64,000 bases of DNA from Haloarcula sp. CBA1127 (GCF_001485575.1 NZ_BCNB01000009.1:52843-116842), one strand, 5' to 3'; positions 33,156 through 42,193 are shown, numbered from the stretch's first letter. Numbers and translations are program-made. The notes: generated by a model not told the origin, from the letters alone.

Positions 33156-33287
33156 ATGTATCCCGCCTTACAAATTGGTCTTGAGGGGTCGGGAAGTCCC
33201 ACCGATTTCCTTCTAGCGGTGGTGATTTTGTTCGGTGCATTCGTCGTTGTCTTCCTGATTGGCAGGCTATTTGATAGCGTTTTTTGA
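33156..33287 (+). CDS. 43-aa single-pass membrane peptide
   Basis: MYPALQIGLEGSG is followed by one transmembrane helix (FLLAVVILFGAFVVVFLIG) and a short RLFDSVF end. Small single-pass proteins are common in haloarchaea. An isolated gene; the codon pattern and clean hydrophobic segment support it. Confidence 0.5.
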   Translation: MYPALQIGLEGSGSPTDFLLAVVILFGAFVVVFLIGRLFDSVF

Positions 33288-33454
33288 CGCTGCGAATATT
33301 GGCATTTCGCAAACAGCTAGCTGGTCGCTGTCTCCCCTGTATTTAGTGAATCCCCGTAGCATACCAAGGGTCTGAGAACTGGTTTATCACACCCTCTTTT
33401 GGAGAAGTAATTGATTATAAGTCCTGAATATAGTTTGTAAGAGTAAGGGATTCC

Positions 33455-34294
33455 ATGGGAACAATCAGTAAGAGAGTCTCTCAAGCTTTACTGATAGTCA
33501 TATTGGGGTTAATTGTACTGTCTGCGGGAGATTTTATGCTCAGAGATGGGTCTGTCTTCCTCAACGGTGTATTAGAATACGCAGACACGCACAATACAGC
33601 CCTCTCAGTACTGCTGTCTGCGCTACTGTTTACTGCGTATTTGATGCAGTATTTCATTCAAAACACGCAGACTGACTTGGCATCACGACAAGAACAACTG
33701 ATGCGAGCGGGATACACGCCAATCGTGGGCGTTAAAGACAGAGAATGGGGGAAGAAACGAGTGGACGAGACTGACATGGCAACGTATGAGGCGAACAAGT
33801 ATTACTTGCAACTCGTGAACAACGGGAATTCGGCGGCGCGAGATCTCAGACTCTGGATTGGGGTTGCGTATGATGTTCCGGAAGATCAAGAGATCTACTA
33901 TGCTTCAAATGCGGTCCCGTTGCAACGGACTGATGAGGGGACGTGGTGGCCGACTGATGTGGGAGGTGCGCTGTCTGACACGGGGGATGAAGCAACGGAG
34001 TTCGTTGCCAGGCCTAGGCTTGTAAAGATGAAAATGGGTGGTTTCCTGAGGAATGACTCAGAGTTAGGTGAGGAAGATATCGGTGATGCGCTAGAATCGA
34101 TTCACGGGGATGTGGAAGAGGTTTCCTTGGCATTCAGTGTAAAGTATACAACAACGACGGGCGATGATCAAGAGATTACAATCGGCGTAATCAGGGAGAA
34201 GCTATCGAAGTTGGAGGAGGTTGATTGGACTCTGTATGATGCTCAGGAGGCTAGTAGTGACGAATACGATGAAATAAAACAGAACGCGAATTGA
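33455..34294 (+). CDS. Membrane-anchored hypothetical protein (first gene of a three-gene cluster)
   Basis: This 279-residue protein has two N-terminal transmembrane helices (ALLIVILGLIVLSAGDFML, ALSVLLSALLFTAYLMQYFI), a short basic/Gln linker (TQTDLASRQEQLMRAGY) and a ~190-residue cytoplasmic beta-rich domain (YYLQLVNNGNSAARDLRLWIG). Codon use is AT-richer than the conjugation genes, suggesting separate acquisition. It is not recognised. It lies 79 bases upstream of two further unknown genes in the same orientation and could be the membrane effector of a small system. Confidence 0.65.
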   Translation: MGTISKRVSQALLIVILGLIVLSAGDFMLRDGSVFLNGVLEYADTHNTALSVLLSALLFTAYLMQYFIQNTQTDLASRQEQLMRAGYTPIVGVKDREWGKKRVDETDMATYEANKYYLQLVNNGNSAARDLRLWIGVAYDVPEDQEIYYASNAVPLQRTDEGTWWPTDVGGALSDTGDEATEFVARPRLVKMKMGGFLRNDSELGEEDIGDALESIHGDVEEVSLAFSVKYTTTTGDDQEITIGVIREKLSKLEEVDWTLYDAQEASSDEYDEIKQNAN

Positions 34295-34373
34295 TTACTT
34301 TGGCCGCGTGGATAATCAATTTATACCGTGAGAGAGACGTTCGAACCATCCCGGGAACCTATGGTGATCAATA

Positions 34374-35630
34374 TTGCTCTTTAGCGACCAAGACGTAGAG
34401 AGTGAATCGACTGAGAAAGTACTCGAAAAATTCGTAGATTTCGTCACAAAAACGGATGAAGAGATTGCTGAAGAAGGTAGGGAAAAAAAGAAGCAATCCA
34501 CAGAGTTGAAGCTGTATACAGCAGCTAGTAACGGATTTGAAATTGGACAGTTACATAATACAATTCAGGAGCTTGTTGCTTCAGACTCTCTAAATCAAGC
34601 ACCTCAGCAATTTTTTGAAAAGCATACATTTTCTATCGAACCAGTGAATGATGAGGCGTCACTGCTGGTCATCACAACGCCCAAATACAGTCGTGACGAT
34701 GAGTTTCTGCTCATTGAGGGTGATGACTACCTGAAAGCAGTGACGGTGGTTCGAAAGACAATTGCTGAGGATACGATCGAACGGTTAATTCAGTATATTC
34801 CATCTCTGGACAGGATATTCCTGAGCTCAGAAAACCTTCAGGAGATTGTTAAAGAGTACAAGAAACGTGATTTGTCGGGGTTCACCGCTAAATATGAACC
34901 ATTCTTTAAAGACGAATACATCAGCGTGCAGGTCCATGGGGGGTCAGACGATCATCTACGCAAGGTCGAAGAAGATTTCGACGCTCGCCCTAAGCGCGTC
35001 GTATTCAGTCAGCGAAATAGCCCTGCAGAGGCTGTGAAAGGCACCGTGAGTCAACACGGATACGCATCCATCCCTCGTGTACGTGAAGGGTCAGGCGACG
35101 TCGGGATAGAGACGATTGAGAATATAATTGAAACTACGCAGCAGAAAGATCAGGAGAACTTCGCTGTCCCCCACCGTCCAGAACGGCTCACACCGGGTGA
35201 CCGGTACTTTTTAACGCAACTAACTCTCGATGAATCTGGCGACGAGAATGAGACAGACGGAGGGATTCCTGAAGCGTTGCGTGATGCCGATCAAGGCAGT
35301 GTACTTGACGGACTGACGATCTGTGTGTTCAGAGAGGAACTACGAGATGAAGACTATCCGGATGATGATGCCGTCGCTCAGAGTCTTAAAGAAGATATCC
35401 TAGAGTACAAACAGCGGTATCGGTACTCTTTGATCGGTAACAATCAGTACTTAGTGTACGATGGGGATAGGGGGCAGTCGTTCGAAGTAATCGTGTCAGA
35501 GAAAGATTTGAAAGTCTACACGAGAGGAAATACGACTCAGGAAGGCCTTCGAGACTTTTATCAAATCATCGATGACGAATTTAATTCGTCCTATAGTATA
35601 GATAAGACGGCCAAGAAAATGAGGGCATGA
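34374..35630 (+). CDS. Hypothetical protein, second gene of a three-gene cluster
   Basis: This 418-residue acidic protein probably starts at TTG 34374, as no in-frame ATG or GTG is available between a TATA-like aatttata (34317-34324) and the body. It has a charged helical N-terminus (residues 1-60), then alpha/beta sequence with DEFLLIEGDDYLKAV, and a later domain with RKRVVFSQRN-like text (RPKRVVFSQRN) and YRYSLIGNNQYLVYDGDR. I recognise no catalytic motif. The next gene begins at the base after this one's stop. Confidence 0.65.
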   Translation: MLFSDQDVESESTEKVLEKFVDFVTKTDEEIAEEGREKKKQSTELKLYTAASNGFEIGQLHNTIQELVASDSLNQAPQQFFEKHTFSIEPVNDEASLLVITTPKYSRDDEFLLIEGDDYLKAVTVVRKTIAEDTIERLIQYIPSLDRIFLSSENLQEIVKEYKKRDLSGFTAKYEPFFKDEYISVQVHGGSDDHLRKVEEDFDARPKRVVFSQRNSPAEAVKGTVSQHGYASIPRVREGSGDVGIETIENIIETTQQKDQENFAVPHRPERLTPGDRYFLTQLTLDESGDENETDGGIPEALRDADQGSVLDGLTICVFREELRDEDYPDDDAVAQSLKEDILEYKQRYRYSLIGNNQYLVYDGDRGQSFEVIVSEKDLKVYTRGNTTQEGLRDFYQIIDDEFNSSYSIDKTAKKMRA

Positions 35631-36539
35631 ATGAACGGGTGGGTACCTCAGAAACAACACATTCAGACCCATAACCTCTTTCACTCAGCTGTATTCGGGG
35701 AAGAGAATAGAGGGTTGGTTGATCTCGGATTCAGAATTGTCGGTGATTTTATGTATATCCCTGATACCCGGAACGACGTTGATATAGAACCTCCGTACAC
35801 ACTGCTCGATCGTAACACCGTCGTCTTCTTCGATTTTATTACGCCAGAACGAATCACTGACGACGATATTCAACGAATAGCCCGATATAACGAAATCGGG
35901 CTTGAGGCAGTCGAAAACCACCTGAGCAGAACCCCGATATCCGAGGATCATCTCGATTCAGACATTGACTGGTTTGATCACTGCACCGTAATGCAGGAAG
36001 ATCAATACATTGAGCACCAATCAGGGTCAGCGGAGCAACGGGAACACCTGCGACGACTCGAAGATGTGAGTTCCATTGCAACCGTAGCCCCTGGTACATC
36101 TCTATCGCTCGAAACACGAGAGATACGTCACGATGACCTCACTGAACTACTCAACAACGGGATTCACGTCCCGAAAAGTCCCCCGAACATGGTGTATTTG
36201 ACTCGGGAGGTGAGAGATGAATCGTTAGCGGTTGGGATTTGTGAGGAAATAATATTAAACAGGGATCTGAACGGTGGGGTTGCGCTGAGCTACGAGGATG
36301 TAAAAAACCACTTCGGGCGGGACATTCAGTATGAACAAATAGAGGATGTCTTAGCGTATCTCCGTGATATTGGAGCATGTCGGAAAAGAAGAGATGACGG
36401 GAAATTCCTCTTTACAAAATATAAACTTAGTCAAATAATGGGGTGCAGACACAGATTGGAGAGAGAATCTGTAGAGGAACACCTATCTGACGAGGATGAT
36501 GCTGAAGAAGGGATGTCTGATCTGTCAGATTTCATGTGA
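35631..36539 (+). CDS. Hypothetical protein with C-terminal winged helix, third gene of the cluster
   Basis: This 302-residue protein starts immediately after the previous stop (TGAATG), so the two are coupled. The N-terminal domain is unrecognised (FRIVGDFMYIPDTRNDVDIEP). Residues ~215-285 look like a winged helix (ALSYEDVKNHFGRDIQYEQIE, DVLAYLRDIGACRK), followed by an acidic tail. Together with the membrane protein and the 418-residue protein it makes a compact, unclassified cassette amid other defence-like genes. Confidence 0.65.
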   Translation: MNGWVPQKQHIQTHNLFHSAVFGEENRGLVDLGFRIVGDFMYIPDTRNDVDIEPPYTLLDRNTVVFFDFITPERITDDDIQRIARYNEIGLEAVENHLSRTPISEDHLDSDIDWFDHCTVMQEDQYIEHQSGSAEQREHLRRLEDVSSIATVAPGTSLSLETREIRHDDLTELLNNGIHVPKSPPNMVYLTREVRDESLAVGICEEIILNRDLNGGVALSYEDVKNHFGRDIQYEQIEDVLAYLRDIGACRKRRDDGKFLFTKYKLSQIMGCRHRLERESVEEHLSDEDDAEEGMSDLSDFM

Positions 36540-36912
36540 CGTGGAAGTTATACAGGAATGAAAGTAAAGTGAGGGTGCTACACGGAGGACTTTCCGTTCA
36601 GCCTCACTCACGCCAGAAAGGGCCTGCTCGATCTCGAATGGCAGAGCGAGAAAGTCCGTAACCTCAGAGCTTGACTGCAGCTACGTCTCGTTTTGATTGA
36701 CCTTTCTCACGCTGAACCGTCCGCTCACCAAGCACCCAAAACGACCGTTACGATTCCTACCAGCTTCTGATGATTGTCAGAGTCCCGTGCAAGATATGGG
36801 GCACAAATGAGACTCCGGACGGTTTTATTGAGACCGGCGTCCGCCACTCGGATATAGTACCTCATAAAAACGGGCCAACCAAAGCTAAATTGCACATAAT
36901 TTAACCACAACC
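36540..36912. other. Intergenic stretch, no gene seen
   Basis: ggactttc (about 36589) and gaaagtcc (about 36650) form an inverted pair. An AT-rich aaattgcacataattta just before 36913 is the likely promoter of the next gene. Confidence 0.42.
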
Positions 36913-37824
36913 ATGGACGCTGAACTAGTACGCCTGATAGAAGGTCTTCTCGCCGACATTGCCTGCTACAACTGCGGAACAGAATTCGTCATCCAGGCAA
37001 ACCGACTCACTAGAGAGGAAGAGGGTCAGTACACCACCCCACATTCCTGTCCCGGATGCGAAGCCGAGTATGAAATTACCGTGGAGAACGACAAGCAAAT
37101 CCTCAGCTACGAAGCCAACCGACTTGACGAGGATGATGACCACCTGAACATGTTCTCCAGTTCACGGAAAGAATCACTCCACAGACAAACGCACGTTATT
37201 AGAGAACTAGTAGAGGGCTTCGGTGAACTCAACGCTGCACTCGCCATCCTATGGGAGAACAGAGATCGCATCCACGATGCTTGCGATACCTTCCGAGGCG
37301 AAGGATTAGACGGCAAAGGAGCAGAGTTTGACCGACAGGTCAATACTGACGTCCATAACTACATGGCGAGTGCCTACAGCTTCAATCAAATCCTCCAAAC
37401 GATCGAGCCAAACATCCCGACCGACGGCCTCGTAGAGGAGGCGAAGGAAGAATTTGAGGACGAAGAACGGTTGATAATAGGGCTCAGAGTGTATGCGCAG
37501 CACAACCTCTCACTTCCCTTCGTCTACGCTCAATTTATCGACGAGAACACGGGTAGTACAGAGATGACGTTGAGTGTCGGCTTGGAAGAAGTGAATGTCA
37601 TCGAATCCGACATCGACACCTACGGTCCCGATGGGTACAGGGAAGGTGCGGATCACCACTACGAGAAAGTCGAAGGCGATACGATCAACATCGAACGTCG
37701 CATCAATTTGCACTACGAGGCCGCAGAAGAGTTGGTTGATGCTATCGGTGAACACGCCGAGGCAGAACATGGCGAAGAGATTGAGGATTATCGCCAGACA
37801 ACGACATTCGAAGCCGAACGATGA
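36913..37824 (+). CDS. Zinc-ribbon/HEPN-like putative ribonuclease
   Basis: This 303-residue protein has an N-terminal zinc ribbon (CYNCGTEF...SCPGCEAEY, residues ~18-52). A helical region follows with LRVYAQHNLSLPF, where R192 and H197 form an R-x4-H pair in a context typical of HEPN domains (many family members show RNYIQHYGLP-like text here). The C-terminus is beta/helical and acidic. It is probably a defence or toxin RNase with a metal-stabilised N-terminal sensor; that is inference. It is a single-gene unit. Confidence 0.65.
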   Translation: MDAELVRLIEGLLADIACYNCGTEFVIQANRLTREEEGQYTTPHSCPGCEAEYEITVENDKQILSYEANRLDEDDDHLNMFSSSRKESLHRQTHVIRELVEGFGELNAALAILWENRDRIHDACDTFRGEGLDGKGAEFDRQVNTDVHNYMASAYSFNQILQTIEPNIPTDGLVEEAKEEFEDEERLIIGLRVYAQHNLSLPFVYAQFIDENTGSTEMTLSVGLEEVNVIESDIDTYGPDGYREGADHHYEKVEGDTINIERRINLHYEAAEELVDAIGEHAEAEHGEEIEDYRQTTTFEAER

Positions 37825-38020
37825 CGTAATAATATGACCCCAGCAACTCCTCCGCTGGATTCATCACTGTATCGACTGATTCTCTTGGCCCGCGATTTGA
37901 GTAGATTTTCCTGCAAGACTCGCGCTGTGCATCTTGCACATCCCAATCTACCACCCCCGAGACAGATACCAGTGTTTTGCTGTCTTCGGTAAGAGCCGAG
38001 AGCGATATAGGACGAGTTGG

Positions 38021-38602
38021 CTACTCGCCGCCCGTGCTGTCCGTCACTTCTGCGATGAACGTGTCCGTGGCCCTGTCCAGATCATACTGGTTGATGAGTT
38101 CGAGGGCAGCCAGCGCTGCGCCTGTGTCTACGAGGTCTGCGGCGAGCAACCGTTTGAGACGAAGAGTGCCTTTGTCGGCACGGTCGGAATCTGAACCGCG
38201 CATCTGGGTAAATTCCATGAAGAGTCGTCGCCACGCAGTCGCCGAGCCGGTCACCGTGAGATTCCAGTCCGGGGCTTCATATCTAGAGGACGACTGCCGG
38301 CGGTAGTGGCCTTCAAGTCTGTCGAGCAAGTCGTCGATGATCGTGCCCTTCTCAACGGTCCGTCCGTGTATGGCGTAGTCTGGGTCAACGAGATTGCGCC
38401 ACTCGTCGTAGGAGTCGATATCGTACTCGACAGCTAGCTCAACCTCGACTGTTTCGAGACAATCGGCCTTCCCGGGTTCATTCACGCGCCGAAGTCGGTT
38501 TGCGGTCCCCTCGGCGCGGACTGTAAGGTCTGGGAACTGCGCTTCGCTGGATGTTGATTGCTGTTCTCCGGTCTGATCGCTGTTGGTGGTCTTCGATGCC
38601 AT
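38021..38602 (-). CDS. Hypothetical protein with leader element
   Basis: This 193-residue protein has a Ser/Gln-rich first 25 residues, then an alpha/beta body (VEVELAVEYDIDSYDEWRNLV, APDWNLTVTGSATAWRRLFM) and a helical tail. It is not recognised. It is the last gene of a minus-strand set that begins with the parA-like block. The long-class leader precedes the ATG. Confidence 0.62.
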   Translation of the reverse strand: MASKTTNSDQTGEQQSTSSEAQFPDLTVRAEGTANRLRRVNEPGKADCLETVEVELAVEYDIDSYDEWRNLVDPDYAIHGRTVEKGTIIDDLLDRLEGHYRRQSSSRYEAPDWNLTVTGSATAWRRLFMEFTQMRGSDSDRADKGTLRLKRLLAADLVDTGAALAALELINQYDLDRATDTFIAEVTDSTGGE

Positions 38603-38660
38603 GGGTACTGTCGGGACGCTCTCACTGGACCGCCCCGCACCCGACCGGGGGCCAAAAAAT
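38603..38660 (-). promoter_or_regulatory. Recurrent structured leader element, long class (copy 5)
   Basis: Minus strand ATTTTTTGG, hairpin 1 GCCCC/GGGGC with a CGGTCGGGTGC loop, a second block with CGGTC/GAGCG (one mismatch), then ATG. Confidence 0.6.
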
Positions 38661-38677
38661 CGTTCTCGGTCTGTGGG

Positions 38678-39508
38678 CTACTGAACAGCTGGGTCCGGCT
38701 CCATCGGCTCGACCTCGAAGGTCAGCAGATGCGACCGAAGTTGGGCGTAGGCCCCGTCGCCATCAGTCGTGACACAGTACCGATTTGGCCTTGCCTGACG
38801 AGGATTGCCGTCGTTCTCTTGCCACTCTTCCAGCGTGAACTCAAGCGCCTCCAACTCGCTGTCAGCGTCTTCAAAGACGGCCGCGACCGACGGCGTCCCA
38901 TGGTTGTCAGCGACGTAGGCAACCTCAACAGCGTCGTGGTTGGCGTCAAGTCTCGTCCACTCGTCGAGTTTGTCTGGCGGGTCCTCGGCGAACTGCTCGA
39001 TTTCGCGTTGGGTCAGTTCGGCTTCTGCGGCGTCGCGCCACGCTTGCTTGATGTCCTCGGCTTGGGACCGCTCGATCTCCTGAAGGACGTCGCTGTCGAT
39101 ACAGTCGGCGGCCCACGCAAGCACGGTCTTGGCCTTCTTGTACCTCTCCTCGGGTTCGCCGTCCAGTTGTCCGAAATTCATCTCTTGGGGCGACATCAAG
39201 AGCACTGACGACCGCCAGTAGCCGGGGTCAGCGTCGCATTCCTTGTCGGCATCGGGAGCCCACGACTCCATTGAGGTACGGACTTCTTCGTGGTGCCCGA
39301 AGCCGGTTCGGACGCCGCCGGTGCGCAGGATTCGCTCCGCGAGGTCGATGGTTCGCTCGCACTCGTCAGCGGGCGCTTCATCGGGGCAGTCAACGTTGGC
39401 GTAGAACGGTAAGCCGACTTTGCTGATGATCGTCTCTTTGTAGTTTGGGATAAGCAGCGGTTCATCGACGAAGATCGGGTCAAACGGTGGTTCGTCTGTC
39501 GGCAACAT
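38678..39508 (-). CDS. Hypothetical acidic protein with leader element
   Basis: This 276-residue acidic protein starts at MLPTDEPPFDPIFVDE, directly after a leader element. Mixed alpha/beta, it contains LLIPNYKETIISKVGLPFYA and AKTVLAWAADCIDSDVLQE, and a final domain DAVEVAYVADNHGTPSVAAVF. It is not recognised. It stops 75 bases before the next gene, a gap almost filled by that gene's leader. Confidence 0.62.
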   Translation of the reverse strand: MLPTDEPPFDPIFVDEPLLIPNYKETIISKVGLPFYANVDCPDEAPADECERTIDLAERILRTGGVRTGFGHHEEVRTSMESWAPDADKECDADPGYWRSSVLLMSPQEMNFGQLDGEPEERYKKAKTVLAWAADCIDSDVLQEIERSQAEDIKQAWRDAAEAELTQREIEQFAEDPPDKLDEWTRLDANHDAVEVAYVADNHGTPSVAAVFEDADSELEALEFTLEEWQENDGNPRQARPNRYCVTTDGDGAYAQLRSHLLTFEVEPMEPDPAVQ

Positions 39509-39544
39509 ACTGGAAAGCCTCCAGCCACTGAGGCAGCACAAAAT
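39509..39544 (-). promoter_or_regulatory. Recurrent structured leader element, short class (copy 6)
   Basis: Minus strand ATTTTGTGCT, stem GCCTC/GAGGC with an 8-base AGTGGCTG loop, then ATG nine bases on. Confidence 0.6.
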
Positions 39545-39565
39545 CGCGCTGGGTCGAAGTCCGAT

Positions 39566-39805
39566 CTAGAGGTACTGGTCGGCAGTGTCGCCGTGGTTCG
39601 CTTCCAGGGCTTCCCAGTCCGCCATCGCGTCGTACTCTGGCCGGACCTCTCCGTCAGAGAGCATATCGTCGACGAAGGCTTGGACTTGTTCGTCGATAGA
39701 AGCGTTCTGCAGGTCGCGTTCACGAGCGACAAACTGGATACCACAGAACGAGCGTCCGTCTGCTGCGAGCTGCCAGAGTAGGAGCTTCCGGTTCTGATAA
39801 ATCAA
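39566..39805 (-). CDS. Small hypothetical protein downstream of the membrane peptide
   Basis: From a TTG at 39805, whose TTGA overlaps the preceding stop, the gene encodes 79 residues (LIYQNRKLLLWQLAADGRSF..., acidic C-terminus). The coupling supports this unusual start. It is not recognised. Confidence 0.5.
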   Translation of the reverse strand: MIYQNRKLLLWQLAADGRSFCGIQFVARERDLQNASIDEQVQAFVDDMLSDGEVRPEYDAMADWEALEANHGDTADQYL

Positions 39806-40002
39806 TCTGTCAAAACAGAGGCCAGTATAACTGCACACCCGGCGACGATACTCAGTTGTGGCAGCGCCGCCACGGCCCTGATTACGCCTGAAAACGGTCC
39901 GGAGGTAACTTCGATACTGGTGCTCAAAATTGTCTGTTCGACAATTACGCCGATTGTCCCAACGAACACGAAGCCAGCGCCGGCTTTGATCGTCCTGTAC
40001 AT
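39802..40002 (-). CDS. 66-aa two-helix membrane protein
   Basis: MYRTIKAGAGFVFVGTIGVIVEQTIL... has two hydrophobic stretches (AGFVFVGTIGVIVEQTI and PQLSIVAGCAVILASVL). It lies 50 bases downstream of the ParB-like gene and is coupled to the next frame. Its function is unknown. Confidence 0.55.
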   Translation of the reverse strand: MYRTIKAGAGFVFVGTIGVIVEQTILSTSIEVTSGPFSGVIRAVAALPQLSIVAGCAVILASVLTD

Positions 40003-40051
40003 ACTTCCGCAACTGAGAGACCGGTGTATATTTTTCCAAGATATCCCTTGG

Positions 40052-40432
40052 TTACTCTGCGTCGTAGCCCCACTCCCGTAACTGGCCGGCGACGGCGTCT
40101 AAATTGGCAAGACCCACTAAATACGCTGCTTCGCGGAGGTCGGCTTTATTAACTGATTCAGTGATATCGACGTCTCGCAGCGCGGCTTGCTCCTTATCGA
40201 GAGTCGATTGCTGCAGGTGGAGCTGCACGGTCCGGGCGCGGCCATCGGTAATTCCATTGCGCGCGTAGATCCACGGCAGGCTTGACGTAGACGGCTCTTC
40301 CGTGACATCGGTGTCTGACTCTATAGATATCTCCGCGTCGGTCATCGCCGGCGTATCGTTGTCGTCTCCGTCGCTATCATCATCGTTGCCGAGCGGGTCG
40401 TCATTACTCGCACCGCTCTTGAAGCCCGTCAT
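40052..40432 (-). CDS. Small ParA-partner protein (putative centromere-binding)
   Basis: This 126-residue protein has a disordered, very acidic first half (NDDDSDGDDNDTPAM) and a helical C-terminal half with RTVQLHLQQSTLDKEQAAL...DITESVNKADLREAAYL. The strand-plus-helix start of that half could be ribbon-helix-helix-like. It directly follows parA with an ATGA overlap, the position of ParB-type or adaptor proteins. The role as DNA-binding partner of ParA is inferred from position. Confidence 0.6.
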   Translation of the reverse strand: MTGFKSGASNDDPLGNDDDSDGDDNDTPAMTDAEISIESDTDVTEEPSTSSLPWIYARNGITDGRARTVQLHLQQSTLDKEQAALRDVDITESVNKADLREAAYLVGLANLDAVAGQLREWGYDAE

Positions 40433-41298
40433 GCTGTTTCCTCCAGTGCGCCGGGCTCGGGCGGACTCGGTGCATCGACGCCGCCTTCGGCCTCAAAGAA
40501 CCGGGCGAGACGGTCAAACTGAGCAAGCGTCTCGACCTCGTAGTCGCGGCGGCGGTCGCGATGCTCTTGGACATATCGGAATGCAGAGCACTGCTGCTTC
40601 CAGCAGCCTTCCATGAGCGATGTCCTGTCGCCGATGGTCTCTGGCGTGGCGAACTCGATGTCATCGAGCATCTCGCGCTGGTCGCTCGTGTTCTTGACAC
40701 CGTTCGGGACGGCGCCGAGGACGCCGACATCGATATTGAGCTGGTCAGCGAAGTTACTAGCGAGCTCGGCAAGCCCCTCGACACTGGCCTGCCCCTTCCA
40801 GGAAGGTTCGACGGGGATGACGAGATTCCGCGTCGCGTAGATTGCGTTGTAGAGGTGGTCCGACTCAGTTGCCGGTGGGTCACAGATGAGGATGTCGTAC
40901 TTGTCGGCAACGCCGGCGTCACGAAGTACACGCTGCAACTGCGCGTAGATGTTGTACGCGTCGCCGAGGTCCTCAGCTTTGTCTTGCTCACGGGACAGGT
41001 GGTCCGAGAGGTCCGAAAGCATATTGTGTTCTGGGACGACGTCAACGCCGTCGGCGGTACAAATGAGGTCCTCGAACGGTCCTCGGGGGCTGTTTACCAT
41101 ATGCCGGACGAGGTTGTCGGAGCTACTGTCGGCGCGGTCGTCGTCGACGCCCAGCAGTCTGGAGAGGTCACCATCCTGTGGATCGAGTGGGATGGTCAGG
41201 ACATCGAGACCGGCCCGGGCGTGTGCGACGGCGAGGTTCGCGGTCAGCGATGTCTTGCCGACGCCCCCAGCTTCAGAGTACACTGTGTAGCTCAGCAT
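40429..41298 (-). CDS. parA: ParA/Soj-like segregation ATPase
   Basis: This 289-residue protein has the deviant Walker A SEAGGVGKTSLTANLA (residues 8-23), with the signature Lys, a Walker A' region around DPQDGDLSRLLG (~39-50) and a Walker B DILICDPPATESDHLYNAI (~135). This is the ParA/MinD family; with a small partner gene and an upstream iteron array it should drive partition of the replicon. It is first in its operon. The array at 41317-41412 just before the ATG is the likely centromere and/or autoregulatory site. Confidence 0.9.
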   Translation of the reverse strand: MLSYTVYSEAGGVGKTSLTANLAVAHARAGLDVLTIPLDPQDGDLSRLLGVDDDRADSSSDNLVRHMVNSPRGPFEDLICTADGVDVVPEHNMLSDLSDHLSREQDKAEDLGDAYNIYAQLQRVLRDAGVADKYDILICDPPATESDHLYNAIYATRNLVIPVEPSWKGQASVEGLAELASNFADQLNIDVGVLGAVPNGVKNTSDQREMLDDIEFATPETIGDRTSLMEGCWKQQCSAFRYVQEHRDRRRDYEVETLAQFDRLARFFEAEGGVDAPSPPEPGALEETA

Positions 41299-41316
41299 AT
41301 GTTCTTCTGTGTCCTT

Positions 41317-41412
41317 CTAAGATAAGTAACTACGTCAGACAACTAATCCAAGAGTCTTATCTAAGACAGTTAGCTAAGACAGCTATCTAAGATGCTTGTC
41401 TAAGGCTCAGAT
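41317..41412. repeat. 13-bp tandem iterons upstream of parA (candidate parS/operator)
   Basis: ctaaga-initial units follow each other every 13 bases at 41361, 41374, 41387 and 41400 (ctaagacagttag, ctaagacagctat, ctaagatgcttgt, ctaaggctcagat), with a weaker unit at 41348 and an isolated ctaagataagtaa at 41317. The helical-turn-like spacing next to parA is typical of centromere or operator iterons. Confidence 0.72.
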
Positions 41413-41696
41413 ATATGTAGTCCAGAATGACGCTCCTAATGCGTGTGATTCGACGGATAACTGAACGAACGCACTGTTGTAACCGTCAGTTTCCATGAAT
41501 AGCCTGAGTGGCGTGTGGGTCATCAACTGTCACGATGACCCACACAGCCACGACCTGTGCAAGAGCATTCGAACCGCTTCACGAGAAAACCAAAGCAGTC
41601 CTCTCAACAGTTCGGAAGGTCACCACACCAAGCTGGATAAATGTGCGATCATGAAGTTGATCACTTTGGGAAGGTCAGATCGGAAGTCAAGAAAAT
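41413..41696. other. Intergenic stretch before a small membrane gene
   Basis: No supported gene; one frame on the plus strand (41495-41716) has low-complexity basic composition and I reject it. Confidence 0.35.
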
Positions 41697-41882
41697 CTAA
41701 ATTCCTCGGTATGTGACGAACGCGAATATAATCCCTACTATCAGAGATAGAACTAAACCAAATACATTCTTGATGAACATCTCCACTATCAGGGTAGCAG
41801 CAACTGTAACAAATGCCCATACTACAAGGGCCAACTTGATACGCAGATATTCGCCCCCTAGCTTATCAAAACTATCAGTCAC
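41697..41882 (-). CDS. 61-aa two-helix membrane protein
   Basis: MTDSFDKLGGEYLRI is followed by two transmembrane helices (LALVVWAFVTVAATLIVEMF and VFGLVLSLIVGIIFAFV). It is isolated, in AT-rich DNA. It is not recognised. Confidence 0.6.
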   Translation of the reverse strand: MTDSFDKLGGEYLRIKLALVVWAFVTVAATLIVEMFIKNVFGLVLSLIVGIIFAFVTYRGI

Positions 41883-42193
41883 ATATTTGTTATTTCTTCG
41901 CAGGTATTAAAATATAACCTATCATGAACCAACCTTGCTTCATTCTCAGCCCACTGTAACCGCTGAGACGGCTAAATTCTCACGCATCAGACGTCCATCT
42001 TGGTCTCCTGCACGATCTATACTAATATGTTGTTTCTTAGAGGTCAGAATTTGGGGCCAGTAGTTGAGACTGGCAGTCTCAATGCATACGAAATGAGATT
42101 CAGGGACATTTTGGCTGAATTAGCTGTTCAATCTGGATGCAGATAGAGAAATATGAGTTAGGTATTTCATCAGCACAGAGTTAGTGTGAATTG
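41883..42193. other. Intergenic AT-rich region between divergent membrane genes
   Basis: This region contains AT-rich stretches that can serve as promoters for the genes on either side (for example atttgttatttcttcgc and gaaatatgagttagg). No gene is seen. Confidence 0.4.

Noticed and set aside
33103..33312. 69-codon minus-strand frame
   Set aside because: Basic, low-complexity sequence antisense to a plausible single-pass membrane peptide.
41495..41716. 73-codon plus-strand frame near the iterons
   Set aside because: Ser/Lys-rich low complexity, no start signal and it overlaps a better membrane-protein gene on the other strand.
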